Shown one piece after another: positions 32,721 to 40,780 of a stretch of DNA of 43,001 bases. Below the pieces are notes generated by a model. The model saw only the letters and a program-made list of their open reading frames with translations. It did not search any database and was not told the origin of the DNA. This DNA comes from Bacteroidota bacterium (lineage in GTDB: Bacteria > Bacteroidota > Bacteroidia > Bacteroidales > GCA-2748055), in NCBI GenBank assembly GCA_024640885.1, contig JAHEEC010000024.1:1-43001 (forward strand). Reading direction: 5' to 3'. Every line of letters begins with the position of its first letter. Positions within the stretch are counted from its first letter, which is position 1. Made by a program: the position numbers and the translations under genes.

Positions 32721-33932
32721 TCAGGGGCTTTTTTTATAGTTAAATTCACCCATAATGATCGGAACAGCAACCTTCAGCAACAGGGTATAGATCAGAAAAC
32801 CCGCAGAAAATATGCCGCCGGTGATGAGGATCTCCGATGACGAGGGGAAATACTCATAGATTTCACCCAGTACATCCGGCGTAAATCCCGGAATGATCAG
32901 TCCGATTCCTTTTTCAATGTACACCCCAAAATAGATTAATACCGCACCAATGTTGAGGGTGATGAAATTCTTTCGCGTGGCTGGTACCAGGAACAATACA
33001 AATGCAATCACATCGAATATGATCGCCATCCAGCCAAAAGGAACGATGGTTTTGTGATCTCCAAGTCCAAAATAGAGGTAATCCGTAAAAACCCGGTGTT
33101 CGGTGTCTGAATAGGCCTCCTTGAATATTTCAGCTCCCGTCAGAAAAAGGTTAAAGAACATGGTATAAGCCATCAGTTCGGCAAGTGTCCATATGGCCCT
33201 GTCTTCTATGTGTAATCTTGTCGTTTTTCTCAAAACCTGGAAAAGAATGATCATAATGGCCGGGCCAGAGCAAAATGCGGAAGCAAGGAATTTTGGAGCC
33301 AGGATTGCACTGTTCCAGAAAGGCCTGGCAGCAATGCCGTTATACAGAAAAGCAGTAATGGTGTGAATCGCTATACCGGCTGGAATGGAGAGCAGGATGA
33401 GCGGAACCGCGTATTTTTTGCTGTACTCTTTCAGTCTGAATGCCCTGAACAGGATGTGGGACACTATGGTGAAGTTAAGGATCAGGTAAAATGTCAGAGC
33501 CACTGAGTCCCATGCCAGGATCGACTGACCGAGACGAAGTTTACCGATGCCGGGGATCATGTGCCAGAAGCGCTCCGGATGCCCCATATCCACGAGAATA
33601 AACAGAAGGCACATAATAATGGCACTGATGGCAAGCAGTTCTCCCAGGATGACGATCTCCTTGATGGGCTTCCAATTGTATATATAGGCCGGTACCACCA
33701 GCATGATGGCAGCAGCGGCAATTCCAACCATAAATGTGAAATTACCAATATAGAAACCCCAGGAAACCTCGTCCCTCATGGATGTGGTGATTAATCCATC
33801 TGCCGCCTGGTGGTAGTAACTGACAATACCAGCAACGATCAATATCAGGAGCACGGAGATCCAGGCCCAGTAACCTTTCGATCCTTTGAAGATTAATTTG
33901 ATGCTGCCAATGATGAATTCCTTCAGGTGCAT
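32721..33932 (-). CDS. NrfD/PsrC/DsrP-type quinone-interacting membrane subunit
   Basis: The protein (about 403 residues) has about ten transmembrane helices in the polysulfide-reductase NrfD pattern (WGFYIGNFTFMVGIAAAA, VDMGHPERFW, an FCSGPAIMI region). Such subunits exchange electrons between the menaquinone pool and a periplasmic iron-sulfur partner. I chose the ATG at 33932: the ribosome site GGAGG (33939-33943 on the complement) lies 6 bases before it, but directly abuts the alternative ATG at 33938. It follows the four-cluster iron-sulfur gene by a few bases, and that follows a tetraheme cytochrome gene, a set like DsrJOP or QrcACD without a catalytic subunit. The direction of electron flow is not evident. 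Confidence 0.88.
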   Translation of the reverse strand: MHLKEFIIGSIKLIFKGSKGYWAWISVLLILIVAGIVSYYHQAADGLITTSMRDEVSWGFYIGNFTFMVGIAAAAIMLVVPAYIYNWKPIKEIVILGELLAISAIIMCLLFILVDMGHPERFWHMIPGIGKLRLGQSILAWDSVALTFYLILNFTIVSHILFRAFRLKEYSKKYAVPLILLSIPAGIAIHTITAFLYNGIAARPFWNSAILAPKFLASAFCSGPAIMIILFQVLRKTTRLHIEDRAIWTLAELMAYTMFFNLFLTGAEIFKEAYSDTEHRVFTDYLYFGLGDHKTIVPFGWMAIIFDVIAFVLFLVPATRKNFITLNIGAVLIYFGVYIEKGIGLIIPGFTPDVLGEIYEYFPSSSEILITGGIFSAGFLIYTLLLKVAVPIIMGEFNYKKSP

Positions 33933-33947
33933 ATCCATCCTCCGTTA

Positions 33948-34874
33948 TTAGGTGCCATAGAAATAGTAGAACTTGGGTTGGGTGTTCAATTCCTCCTTGA
34001 AAATGAAAACCCTCTTATTTTTCATGATCATGCGTATCTCGCTTTGCTCATCCAGCAGGTTTCCAAATTTTCTTGCCCCCACAGGGCAAATCTCCACGCA
34101 GGCAGGATATTTCCCCTTTCTTACCCGCTGAATACAAAAGGTGCATTTTTCCACAACTCCTTTCATCCGCGGCCTGTTTCCCAGGTATTCTGTCACAGGG
34201 TTTAGGTCACCGGCAGGTATTTCAGGCTTTCCCCAGTTAAATCTCCGGGCACCGTAGGGGCAGGCGGCCATGCAGTTGCGGCATCCGATGCACCAGTTGT
34301 AATCAACCACCACAATCCCATCCGGTTCTGCCCAGGTGGCCTCCACCGGGCATACTTTCACACAGGGTGCATTCCTGCACTGCTGGCACTGAACCGGCAT
34401 GTAAAAGTGCCCCGCCTCCGGAACCTTTTCGGGATTATAATAGGGATTGGAATGCAAAAGGTCCACGCCTGTATCTTTCTCCATTTCCAGTACCTTGATC
34501 CATTGTACCTCAGGGTTTCTGGAATGGTTGTTTTCATCCACGCAGGCATAAACACACCTTCGGCATCCGATGCATTTTGAAAGGTCGAGTCCATAGCCGA
34601 AAAGGACATCGTTCATGGGCAGAGTTGCATTGACCTCTATATCGGTATCATACTGTTTTTTATATTCTCTCTCAAGACGTTCCAACACCACTTTCAATTC
34701 ATCCTCATCCAGTTCCTTAAATTGCTCCTGGAAAAATGCCTCCATCTTATCGCTGTTGCATGAGGAAAGGACCGACAAACTGGCTATGGAGGCCGTGCCC
34801 ACAGCCATCCATTTCATAAAATCACGTCTTTCGATACCTTTATGGGGATGTATTGCTTTCTTCCTGTTTTTCAT
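33948..34874 (-). CDS. Tat-exported ferredoxin-type protein with four [4Fe-4S] clusters (NrfC/DsrO-like)
   Basis: This protein of about 308 residues has a twin-arginine signal (ERRDFMKWMAVG) and a possible lipobox (LSSC). Four cluster-binding blocks follow: CIGCRRCVYAC; CQQCRNAPCVKVCP; CIGCRNCMAACP; and CTFCIQ with PACVEICP. It is the usual partner of an NrfD-type membrane protein and passes electrons between it and a periplasmic redox protein. I take the ATG at 34874 as start; a TTG 12 bases upstream is the only longer option. Either start lies inside the end of the tetraheme cytochrome gene (overlap 35 bases from the ATG), so the two are translationally linked. Confidence 0.9.
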   Translation of the reverse strand: MKNRKKAIHPHKGIERRDFMKWMAVGTASIASLSVLSSCNSDKMEAFFQEQFKELDEDELKVVLERLEREYKKQYDTDIEVNATLPMNDVLFGYGLDLSKCIGCRRCVYACVDENNHSRNPEVQWIKVLEMEKDTGVDLLHSNPYYNPEKVPEAGHFYMPVQCQQCRNAPCVKVCPVEATWAEPDGIVVVDYNWCIGCRNCMAACPYGARRFNWGKPEIPAGDLNPVTEYLGNRPRMKGVVEKCTFCIQRVRKGKYPACVEICPVGARKFGNLLDEQSEIRMIMKNKRVFIFKEELNTQPKFYYFYGT

Positions 34875-35433
34875 AAAGCGAATCAATATAGATTTGGTCG
34901 GGTTTTCTTGGAGGGGGCATGGGTTTCAAACCCTTTATTTTCGGTGAATGAGGATCATGGCAACTGACGCAGAGGCGATACTGTTTCTGACCGTTCCAAT
35001 CTCCTGTTCTCTTGCCATGGATCCCGAGTCTCCAGTCCCTGTATTTGGGACCATGGCACTGTCCGCAGAGTTTATATGATTCATTAAATCCAAGGAGTTT
35101 TCCACCTGCAAGCACCAGCGAATCCCGGTTGAATGTGCTATGGCATGCAAGACACCACCTGTTCTCAGAATCATGGTCGAAGGTGATCTCGTCATGCATC
35201 TCGACGAGCTCGCGCCTCCGGGGATTCGGAATCAGTTCACTGTGGCAGTCGCTGCAGGGGAAATAATCGGATGAAAAGGTCTCCACGGGGATTAATTGAG
35301 TTGAATCCACCACCTGGACCTCCCGGTTCGGTGTGGATGAGAATTGCACAGGATTATCTTTTGTATCATTGTTGCATCCTGTGAACTCAAATGCCACCAG
35401 GCTGACTAAAATACAAATTATTATTTCCCTCAT
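34840..35433 (-). CDS. Tetraheme c-type cytochrome lipoprotein
   Basis: The 197-residue protein has a lipoprotein signal (FTGC, Cys20) and four haem-binding motifs: CSDCH at 60-64, CLACH at 94-98, CGQCH at 123-127 and CVSCH at 155-159. Extra histidines (H80, H87, H139, H162) could be distal ligands. The stretch around the last two haems (YRDWRLGIHG, then DPHSP) recalls multihaem cytochromes encoded beside NrfD-type complexes. It is probably the periplasmic electron carrier for the iron-sulfur and membrane subunits encoded just downstream. It is first in this minus-strand operon. The 211 bases upstream are AT-rich, but I see no convincing promoter in them. Confidence 0.9.
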   Translation of the reverse strand: MREIIICILVSLVAFEFTGCNNDTKDNPVQFSSTPNREVQVVDSTQLIPVETFSSDYFPCSDCHSELIPNPRRRELVEMHDEITFDHDSENRWCLACHSTFNRDSLVLAGGKLLGFNESYKLCGQCHGPKYRDWRLGIHGKRTGDWNGQKQYRLCVSCHDPHSPKIKGLKPMPPPRKPDQIYIDSLYEKQEESNTSP

Positions 35434-35644
35434 AAGACAGGCAGATTAATCCATTACGAGCAAAGAACAGGGTGCTGAAATCTCAATTTAGAAATTAATG
35501 GAATCGGGATATCTATAATTCCTGTATATCTATGTAATAATGTAATATTCCGGTCAATCTCCCGATATATATCTGTGCATACTTTGTTTGGATAGCACGG
35601 TCTTCCCGAAACCAGGAATTTCAGGTTTGAATGGATCTGGATAA

Positions 35645-36355
35645 TTAATCCCTCAATTGAAAATCAATGGTTGAAACCACCCGTACGATCTTGATCTGGG
35701 GTGTATTCTCATCCCTGTCATTAATGGTAAACAATCCCTGTCTTGCGATTCTGATCTCCCCAACCTCTGAATCCGAATCACGGGCAAACTTTTCGGCCAC
35801 GTCCCTGGCATTTTTGGTTGCCTCTTCAATCATGGATGGTTTAAGTTCGTTCAGGCCCGTATAGATATATTCGATGGGCCTCCAGCTATTCTTTGACCCG
35901 AGCAGGATGCCTTTGGAGATAAGTTCAAGGGATTCCGTGAGTGCTTTCTGAAGTTTTTTAATATCGCCGGTTCTGACGGTCAATTCTGATTTGGCAATAT
36001 ATCTGTATTCATTATTCTGCAAATTGGAATCGTAGATGTTTGCCCTGGCGTCGTTGATATTGACGATGCCGGCGGTCAGTTCATCCTGGTTGAATCCCTG
36101 GCTGAGGAAGAATTCATACACTTCCTTATTCTGCTGTTCAATTTCACTTTTCAGCGATTTAAGGTCATTCCCGGTGAGCGTGATATTCATGGGCCACACC
36201 GCAAGATTTGCCAGCACCTCGCGTTCAGACAGTCCTTTCACCTGTACAAATCGGTCATATTTCTTACCAGTCCTGTGCATATTGCCGACAAAGTAGCCCG
36301 CAATCACAATGGAGCCACAGATCAAAATGGTCTTGAACCAGTCCATGTTTTTCAT
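35645..36355 (-). CDS. SIMPL-domain (DUF541, YggE-like) membrane-anchored protein
   Basis: The 236-residue protein has one N-terminal hydrophobic anchor (ILICGSIVIAGYFVG) and then a SIMPL domain, starting with VQVKGLSEREVLANLAVWP and ending with VVSTIDFQLRD. SIMPL proteins form periplasmic oligomers linked to stress tolerance or signalling, but a molecular function is not established. The gene stands alone, between the cytochrome operon and a long intergenic region. It has an A-rich sequence (AAAAAAGAAATCAA) before the ATG, as is usual in this phylum. Confidence 0.85.
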   Translation of the reverse strand: MKNMDWFKTILICGSIVIAGYFVGNMHRTGKKYDRFVQVKGLSEREVLANLAVWPMNITLTGNDLKSLKSEIEQQNKEVYEFFLSQGFNQDELTAGIVNINDARANIYDSNLQNNEYRYIAKSELTVRTGDIKKLQKALTESLELISKGILLGSKNSWRPIEYIYTGLNELKPSMIEEATKNARDVAEKFARDSDSEVGEIRIARQGLFTINDRDENTPQIKIVRVVSTIDFQLRD

Positions 36356-36812
36356 TTGATTTCTTTTTTAATGCCATCCTGGGATATCTCGGACGGCAAT
36401 GTAAACATTCTACTTTGCGATTATTAGTTTTTGCAAGGCTTCTACTGTCCCTTGATCCTCAGTTTTGAACTTGCACACCAACTCACAAGTGGTGAGGTCA
36501 GCATTGGCAGATTCGGTAATTTCTTTATTTGAAACATGTTTACAGGGGTAGATGATTTAATAGGAGATTGATTTAAATTTCAACGGATAACAGCATGTAA
36601 ACTTAGACCGCCTGCGATTAAACAATACAAATTATGAAATCTTATTATGCAAATCAATAGGGATTTACATCAATCCAGGTGGGGGGCCTTCACTTACAGA
36701 GATTTGGTTTTCTGCATTATTCGTATATTCGTACCTTGCGTATTCAAATATTTGCAGCAACGCCGCCTCCATGGCACTATTTTTGAAAATCCCTATTTAA
36801 ACGTTTGAAGAT
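36356..36812. other. 457-base intergenic region with no clear gene
   Basis: The region is AT-rich and lies between the divergent SIMPL and TPR genes. On the minus strand, 36410-36556 is open for 49 codons and reads as plausible protein (ending TVEALQKLIIAK), but it has no ATG, GTG or TTG start after the preceding stop. It may be a gene remnant. The word GTAAAC or its complement occurs at about 36401, 36538 and 36597. I see no tRNA-like or strong terminator structure. Confidence 0.5.
36703..36731 (+). promoter_or_regulatory. Weak candidate promoter for the TPR gene
   Basis: TTTG at 36703-36706 and TATATTCG at 36724-36731 are 17 bases apart. This resembles the Bacteroidota housekeeping pattern (TTTG and TAnnTTTG) with one mismatch in the -7 box. 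It is 81 bases before the ATG of the TPR gene at 36813. Confidence 0.3.
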
Positions 36813-38144
36813 ATGAAGGGAAAGACCCTAAATCAGTTTATTCTTTCAGCACTGCTTATCCTGCATATGGTACCTGCCATTTCCCAGAGCGGAAACGGAT
36901 CTGATTTTGCCACGCGTGAGGACAGTATCAATTGCGGGAAGAACCTCTCCGCTTACAGAACTTTTTTTAACCTCAAGCTCTATGATGATGCCTTCCCGAC
37001 CTGGTTGAAAGCTTTTAACGATTGTCCGGCATCCAGCGAGAGGATGTACCTTGACGGAGTTGTGATGTACCGCTCATTCATTGAAGCAGCATCCGATGGT
37101 CCGGTCAGGGAAGGCCGGATCGATACCCTGATGCTCATCTATGACCGCAGGATGGAGTATTTCGGAGATGAGGGAAATGTGCTTGGCCGCAAGGGTAGAG
37201 ATCTGCTTAATTATCGTGGAGGGGAAATTGAAGAGGTGCAGAAAGCATACGAAATGTTCAAAAGGAGCATCGACCTTGAGGGGAGGGAGTCCCAGGAGGC
37301 GGTCATGCTCCTCCTGATATCTTCTGGAATTGCATTGAATAAGGCGCAGATAATTGATGATAATCAGGTGATTGAAGATTATCTCAAGGTGGTTGAAATC
37401 CTGGATCCACTGGAGGCCAGGAGCTCCCGTTGGGCCCGAACCAGGGCCACCATCGATGAGGTCATGCTCAGGGAAGAGATTCTTTCCTGTGATGCACTCA
37501 ACCGCTACTATGAACCACTCCTTGAACAGCAAAGGGATGATAAAGCTTTCCTTAAGAAAGTGATCACCCTTTATGATGCCGCAGGATGTGACAACACGGA
37601 AATTTATGTGTCAGCTTCTGAAAATTTGTTCCGAATTGATCCCGGTCCTGAATCGGCACATAACCTGGCCATGATGTTCATCACCAGGAACGATCTGGAA
37701 AGGGCCATCTTCTATCTGAAAGAAGCCGTTCTGGGTGAAAACATTGACAGTGACACCAGGGCAGAATGGTTTTTTAAACTGGCACTTGTAAGCAATGCCA
37801 GCAATGATTACTGCGCCGCCATTGTCTATGCCAGGGAAGCCATTGCCTATAACGATCAATACGGGAAAGCATATATTCTGCTTGGCGATGCGTTCATTGC
37901 TTCCAGGGAGAGCCTGGGCGATGACTTCCAGCAGCGTACGGCTTTCTGGGCTGCCGCGGATATGTATTCGAAGGCCGGCCAGGTGGATCCCTCCTCAGCA
38001 GAGGAGGCCAACCAGAAGCTGAATGATTACGCCGGTCAATACCCCAATAACGAGGATGTCTTCTTCCGTGATATCAAGGAAGGGGATCAGTACAAGGTCG
38101 GCGGATGCATCAATGAGAATACCACCGTCCGGTCCAGAAAATAG
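36813..38144 (+). CDS. Exported tetratricopeptide-repeat protein
   Basis: The 443-residue protein has a signal peptide (cleavage near AISQS, residue 25). The rest is mostly alpha-helical with TPR-type helix pairs, clearest in the second half (HNLAMMFITRNDLERAIFYL, and WFFKLALVSNASNDYCAAIV with its continuation YAREAIAYNDQYGKAYILLG). This type of periplasmic TPR protein is common in Bacteroidota and usually acts as a scaffold for envelope or secretion complexes. Four to five spaced cysteines are present without a metal-binding pattern. It is followed by the beta-helix gene after 62 bases on the same strand. No specific partner can be named. Confidence 0.82.
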   Translation: MKGKTLNQFILSALLILHMVPAISQSGNGSDFATREDSINCGKNLSAYRTFFNLKLYDDAFPTWLKAFNDCPASSERMYLDGVVMYRSFIEAASDGPVREGRIDTLMLIYDRRMEYFGDEGNVLGRKGRDLLNYRGGEIEEVQKAYEMFKRSIDLEGRESQEAVMLLLISSGIALNKAQIIDDNQVIEDYLKVVEILDPLEARSSRWARTRATIDEVMLREEILSCDALNRYYEPLLEQQRDDKAFLKKVITLYDAAGCDNTEIYVSASENLFRIDPGPESAHNLAMMFITRNDLERAIFYLKEAVLGENIDSDTRAEWFFKLALVSNASNDYCAAIVYAREAIAYNDQYGKAYILLGDAFIASRESLGDDFQQRTAFWAAADMYSKAGQVDPSSAEEANQKLNDYAGQYPNNEDVFFRDIKEGDQYKVGGCINENTTVRSRK

Positions 38145-38206
38145 GTTGGAGCGGAACCTGGCCCTCCCATTCTCATTGAGCCATAATTCGTAAATAAAAT
38201 GGCATC

Positions 38207-40714
38207 ATGAAAATGCTTTTAGTTTCATTGCTTTTGCTTCTGGATATAGAGTCTCCCGGGCAAAGCCCTTCCGAATACCAATCCCTTGATCCTTCCGATC
38301 CGATTTTTTTCCACGGCGATTATATTATCTACCGAAAGGATACCATTGCACTTGGCCCAAAGGCATTTTTTATTGATGGCCAGCTCACGGATGCGGAGGT
38401 GGATGGCTATCCCTTTGTTTTCAATTCGGTGCAACGTGCAGTGGACAAATTATCGGATGGAACAGGAGAAGAGCCGATGACCCTTTACCTGGCGCCTTAT
38501 GTGTATTGGATCGATGATCCGGACCGGCCCGAGATCCGTGTTCCCGAGGAGGGGGAGAATACCCCTTATGGCATGAAAATAAAATGTGAGTGGCTCAGGT
38601 TTCAGGGACTTTCCGGAAATCCGGAAAATGTGGTACTGGCATGTAACAGGGGACAGACCATAGGGGCAAAGGGCAACTTTACCATGTTCCGTTTTATTGG
38701 AGAGGGCACCCGGGCTGAAAACCTCACCTTTGGTAACTACTGTAACGTGGACCTGGAGTTCCCTCTGAAACCTGAACTTTCGCGGGAAAAAAGAGCTTCT
38801 GCAATTGTCCAGGCCCAGCTGATCCATTGCAACGGGGATAAGATTGTGGCAAGAAATACACGGTTTATCAGCCGGCTCAATCTGTGCCCGTTTGTGGGTG
38901 GGAAGCGTGTCCTTTTTGACCGGTGCCATTTCGAATCTACCGATGATGCGCTGTGCGGAACGGGAGTCTACCTGAACAGCACGTTTGAGTTTTACAGTTC
39001 AAAGCCGTTCTACCGCACCACCGGAACCGGCGCTGTTTTTCTGAATTGTGACATTCGGTCCTTCTGTGATGGAGCCCAGTACTTCACCAAGGCAAATGGC
39101 CAGCTGGCAGTGGTGGATACCCGCTTTCAAGCTAAAGATCAACTCTATATCGGATGGAAAGATATCCCACCACCGGAAATGCGGAACTACCAGTACCAGG
39201 TGAGTCTGAATGCGCATGGTTATTTCATCAGTCCCAAAGACTCGGGTACAACGGTTCTGATGGAAGGGAAGCCCATCCTGGATGCCTATCGAATTGAGTC
39301 GGACGGAGAAGTAATCTATAATACCTACAACCTGTTGATGGGAGATGATGATTGGGATCCCATGGGTATCAAAGACGATGTGCTTCAAGCAGAAAAAGAT
39401 CGGGGCCAACTGTTCACAGGGATTCCGGTGCAATTGCTTCTGGCCCCTTCAGGCGTTAGCCTGGAAACCGGAAAGGACACGGTTACCCTTAAAGCCAGCC
39501 TGATGAGGTTTGGCAATTTTGAAATGAGACCCGGGTCCATCAAATGGGAGCTTGCACCCGGTGACGAGCAGTTTGCAAGATTGATCCCCGGAGAGGATGG
39601 GATGACCTGCCGGGTGATCCCCCTTAATTCAGAAGATGGGAAGAGGCAGGTGGCGATCCTGGCATCCACACCCTCAGGGCTGGCGGCGGCCAGTGTAATG
39701 ATCGTCAAACCTGAGATACTTCAGCCGCCAAAGTTCCTCTCCGGTCCGAAATTGTCCGTTGGTAAAGATGGAAGAGCACATGTCACTTATGGACTCAATA
39801 CCACATTGGAAGATCAGACTGTGATTACATGGTACCGCTGCTCTGACAAAGATGGAAGTGATCCCATTGAGGTGGCCGTGTCACGGTTTGACAAACCTTT
39901 ACGCTGTTACAGGCTCACCTCCGGGGATGAGGGATATTACCTGAAGGTCTCCCTGGCCTGCAAACATATTCGTAGCGAAGCCGGTGAACCGGTTGAGTTG
40001 ATGACCAAGAGGCCGGTCCTGCTGAAGGACCTGGGAACCGATGGGAAGATGATGCACCCCGATTTTTCCGTATTGTCCACCAAAAACCAGCCACGGGTGA
40101 TTCCGGGCTTCTGGATGTGGGATCATTTACCCGGGACGGAAGGGAATGCGCCAGGGGATGCATGGCGCTATGGTGAGGGGCAGGACGGTGCAGCAGGTAC
40201 CCGGGGTTTGTTGCAGGGAAGAAGCGGAATGATGAGCTATACACCCCTGGAAATGCGCTATGGAAACATGAAAATGACTTTGCAGCTGGCACCCTTCAAG
40301 TCCGCGGGACAGGGATTCAGCATAGCACCACTTTTCATGGACCTTCTCATTAAGTTTGATGCCGAAACTCTGACGGGATATGGGCTACGGATCATGCGAA
40401 CCACCAAATACGGCACGGCTGTGGATTTCCTATATGTGAAATATGTGAATGGACAGGTGGTTGACCTCTCCGAACCCATTTCTTCTTCATGCTACCGGAC
40501 TACCTGTACCATTGCGCTTGAATACAGGGATGGCCGGCTGGTCGCCCATGCGTCTACAGATGCCCGATACAATCGCGAAGGTTATGCACCCGGGGTGGTG
40601 CCGGTTGTGGATCTGGAAACAGATGTCTCCCCGAATGACCTGGGAGGATTTGGTATCTGGTATAATGGGGGGGCTTCAACCCTGATAAAGGATCTGCGGG
40701 TGGAGTGGGAGTAG
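38207..40714 (+). CDS. Secreted right-handed beta-helix protein, pectinesterase/pectate-lyase-like, with C-terminal sandwich domain
   Basis: The 835-residue protein has a signal peptide (cleavage near ESPGQS). Residues about 60-330 form a beta-helix, seen from repeated short strands ending in N or D turns (LRFQGLSGNPENVVL, FIGEGTRAENLTFGN, VFLNCDIRSFCDG). The order (catalogue of a daily-life-type PME, GNPENVVL then ENLTF then STDDALCG) resembles carbohydrate esterase family 8. However, the catalytic DFIFG motif is replaced by STDDALCG, and the second catalytic Asp is not clear. Ig-like domains follow (about 400-590), then a concanavalin-like sandwich at the C-terminus (about 640-835). A pectin-type or other acidic polysaccharide could be its target, but activity is unproven. 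No T9SS domain is evident. Confidence 0.7.
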   Translation: MKMLLVSLLLLLDIESPGQSPSEYQSLDPSDPIFFHGDYIIYRKDTIALGPKAFFIDGQLTDAEVDGYPFVFNSVQRAVDKLSDGTGEEPMTLYLAPYVYWIDDPDRPEIRVPEEGENTPYGMKIKCEWLRFQGLSGNPENVVLACNRGQTIGAKGNFTMFRFIGEGTRAENLTFGNYCNVDLEFPLKPELSREKRASAIVQAQLIHCNGDKIVARNTRFISRLNLCPFVGGKRVLFDRCHFESTDDALCGTGVYLNSTFEFYSSKPFYRTTGTGAVFLNCDIRSFCDGAQYFTKANGQLAVVDTRFQAKDQLYIGWKDIPPPEMRNYQYQVSLNAHGYFISPKDSGTTVLMEGKPILDAYRIESDGEVIYNTYNLLMGDDDWDPMGIKDDVLQAEKDRGQLFTGIPVQLLLAPSGVSLETGKDTVTLKASLMRFGNFEMRPGSIKWELAPGDEQFARLIPGEDGMTCRVIPLNSEDGKRQVAILASTPSGLAAASVMIVKPEILQPPKFLSGPKLSVGKDGRAHVTYGLNTTLEDQTVITWYRCSDKDGSDPIEVAVSRFDKPLRCYRLTSGDEGYYLKVSLACKHIRSEAGEPVELMTKRPVLLKDLGTDGKMMHPDFSVLSTKNQPRVIPGFWMWDHLPGTEGNAPGDAWRYGEGQDGAAGTRGLLQGRSGMMSYTPLEMRYGNMKMTLQLAPFKSAGQGFSIAPLFMDLLIKFDAETLTGYGLRIMRTTKYGTAVDFLYVKYVNGQVVDLSEPISSSCYRTTCTIALEYRDGRLVAHASTDARYNREGYAPGVVPVVDLETDVSPNDLGGFGIWYNGGASTLIKDLRVEWE

Positions 40715-40780
40715 TTGTCAATTTGATCCGGGGAATCAAAAATCAGCATTTTGAAATAGGGAGTAAGCCGCGTCTCTTCA

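Noticed and set aside
36395-36605. Three GTAAAC/GTTTAC words in the intergenic region
   Set aside because: Six-base words in AT-rich DNA at irregular spacing are expected by chance; there is no consistent longer consensus.
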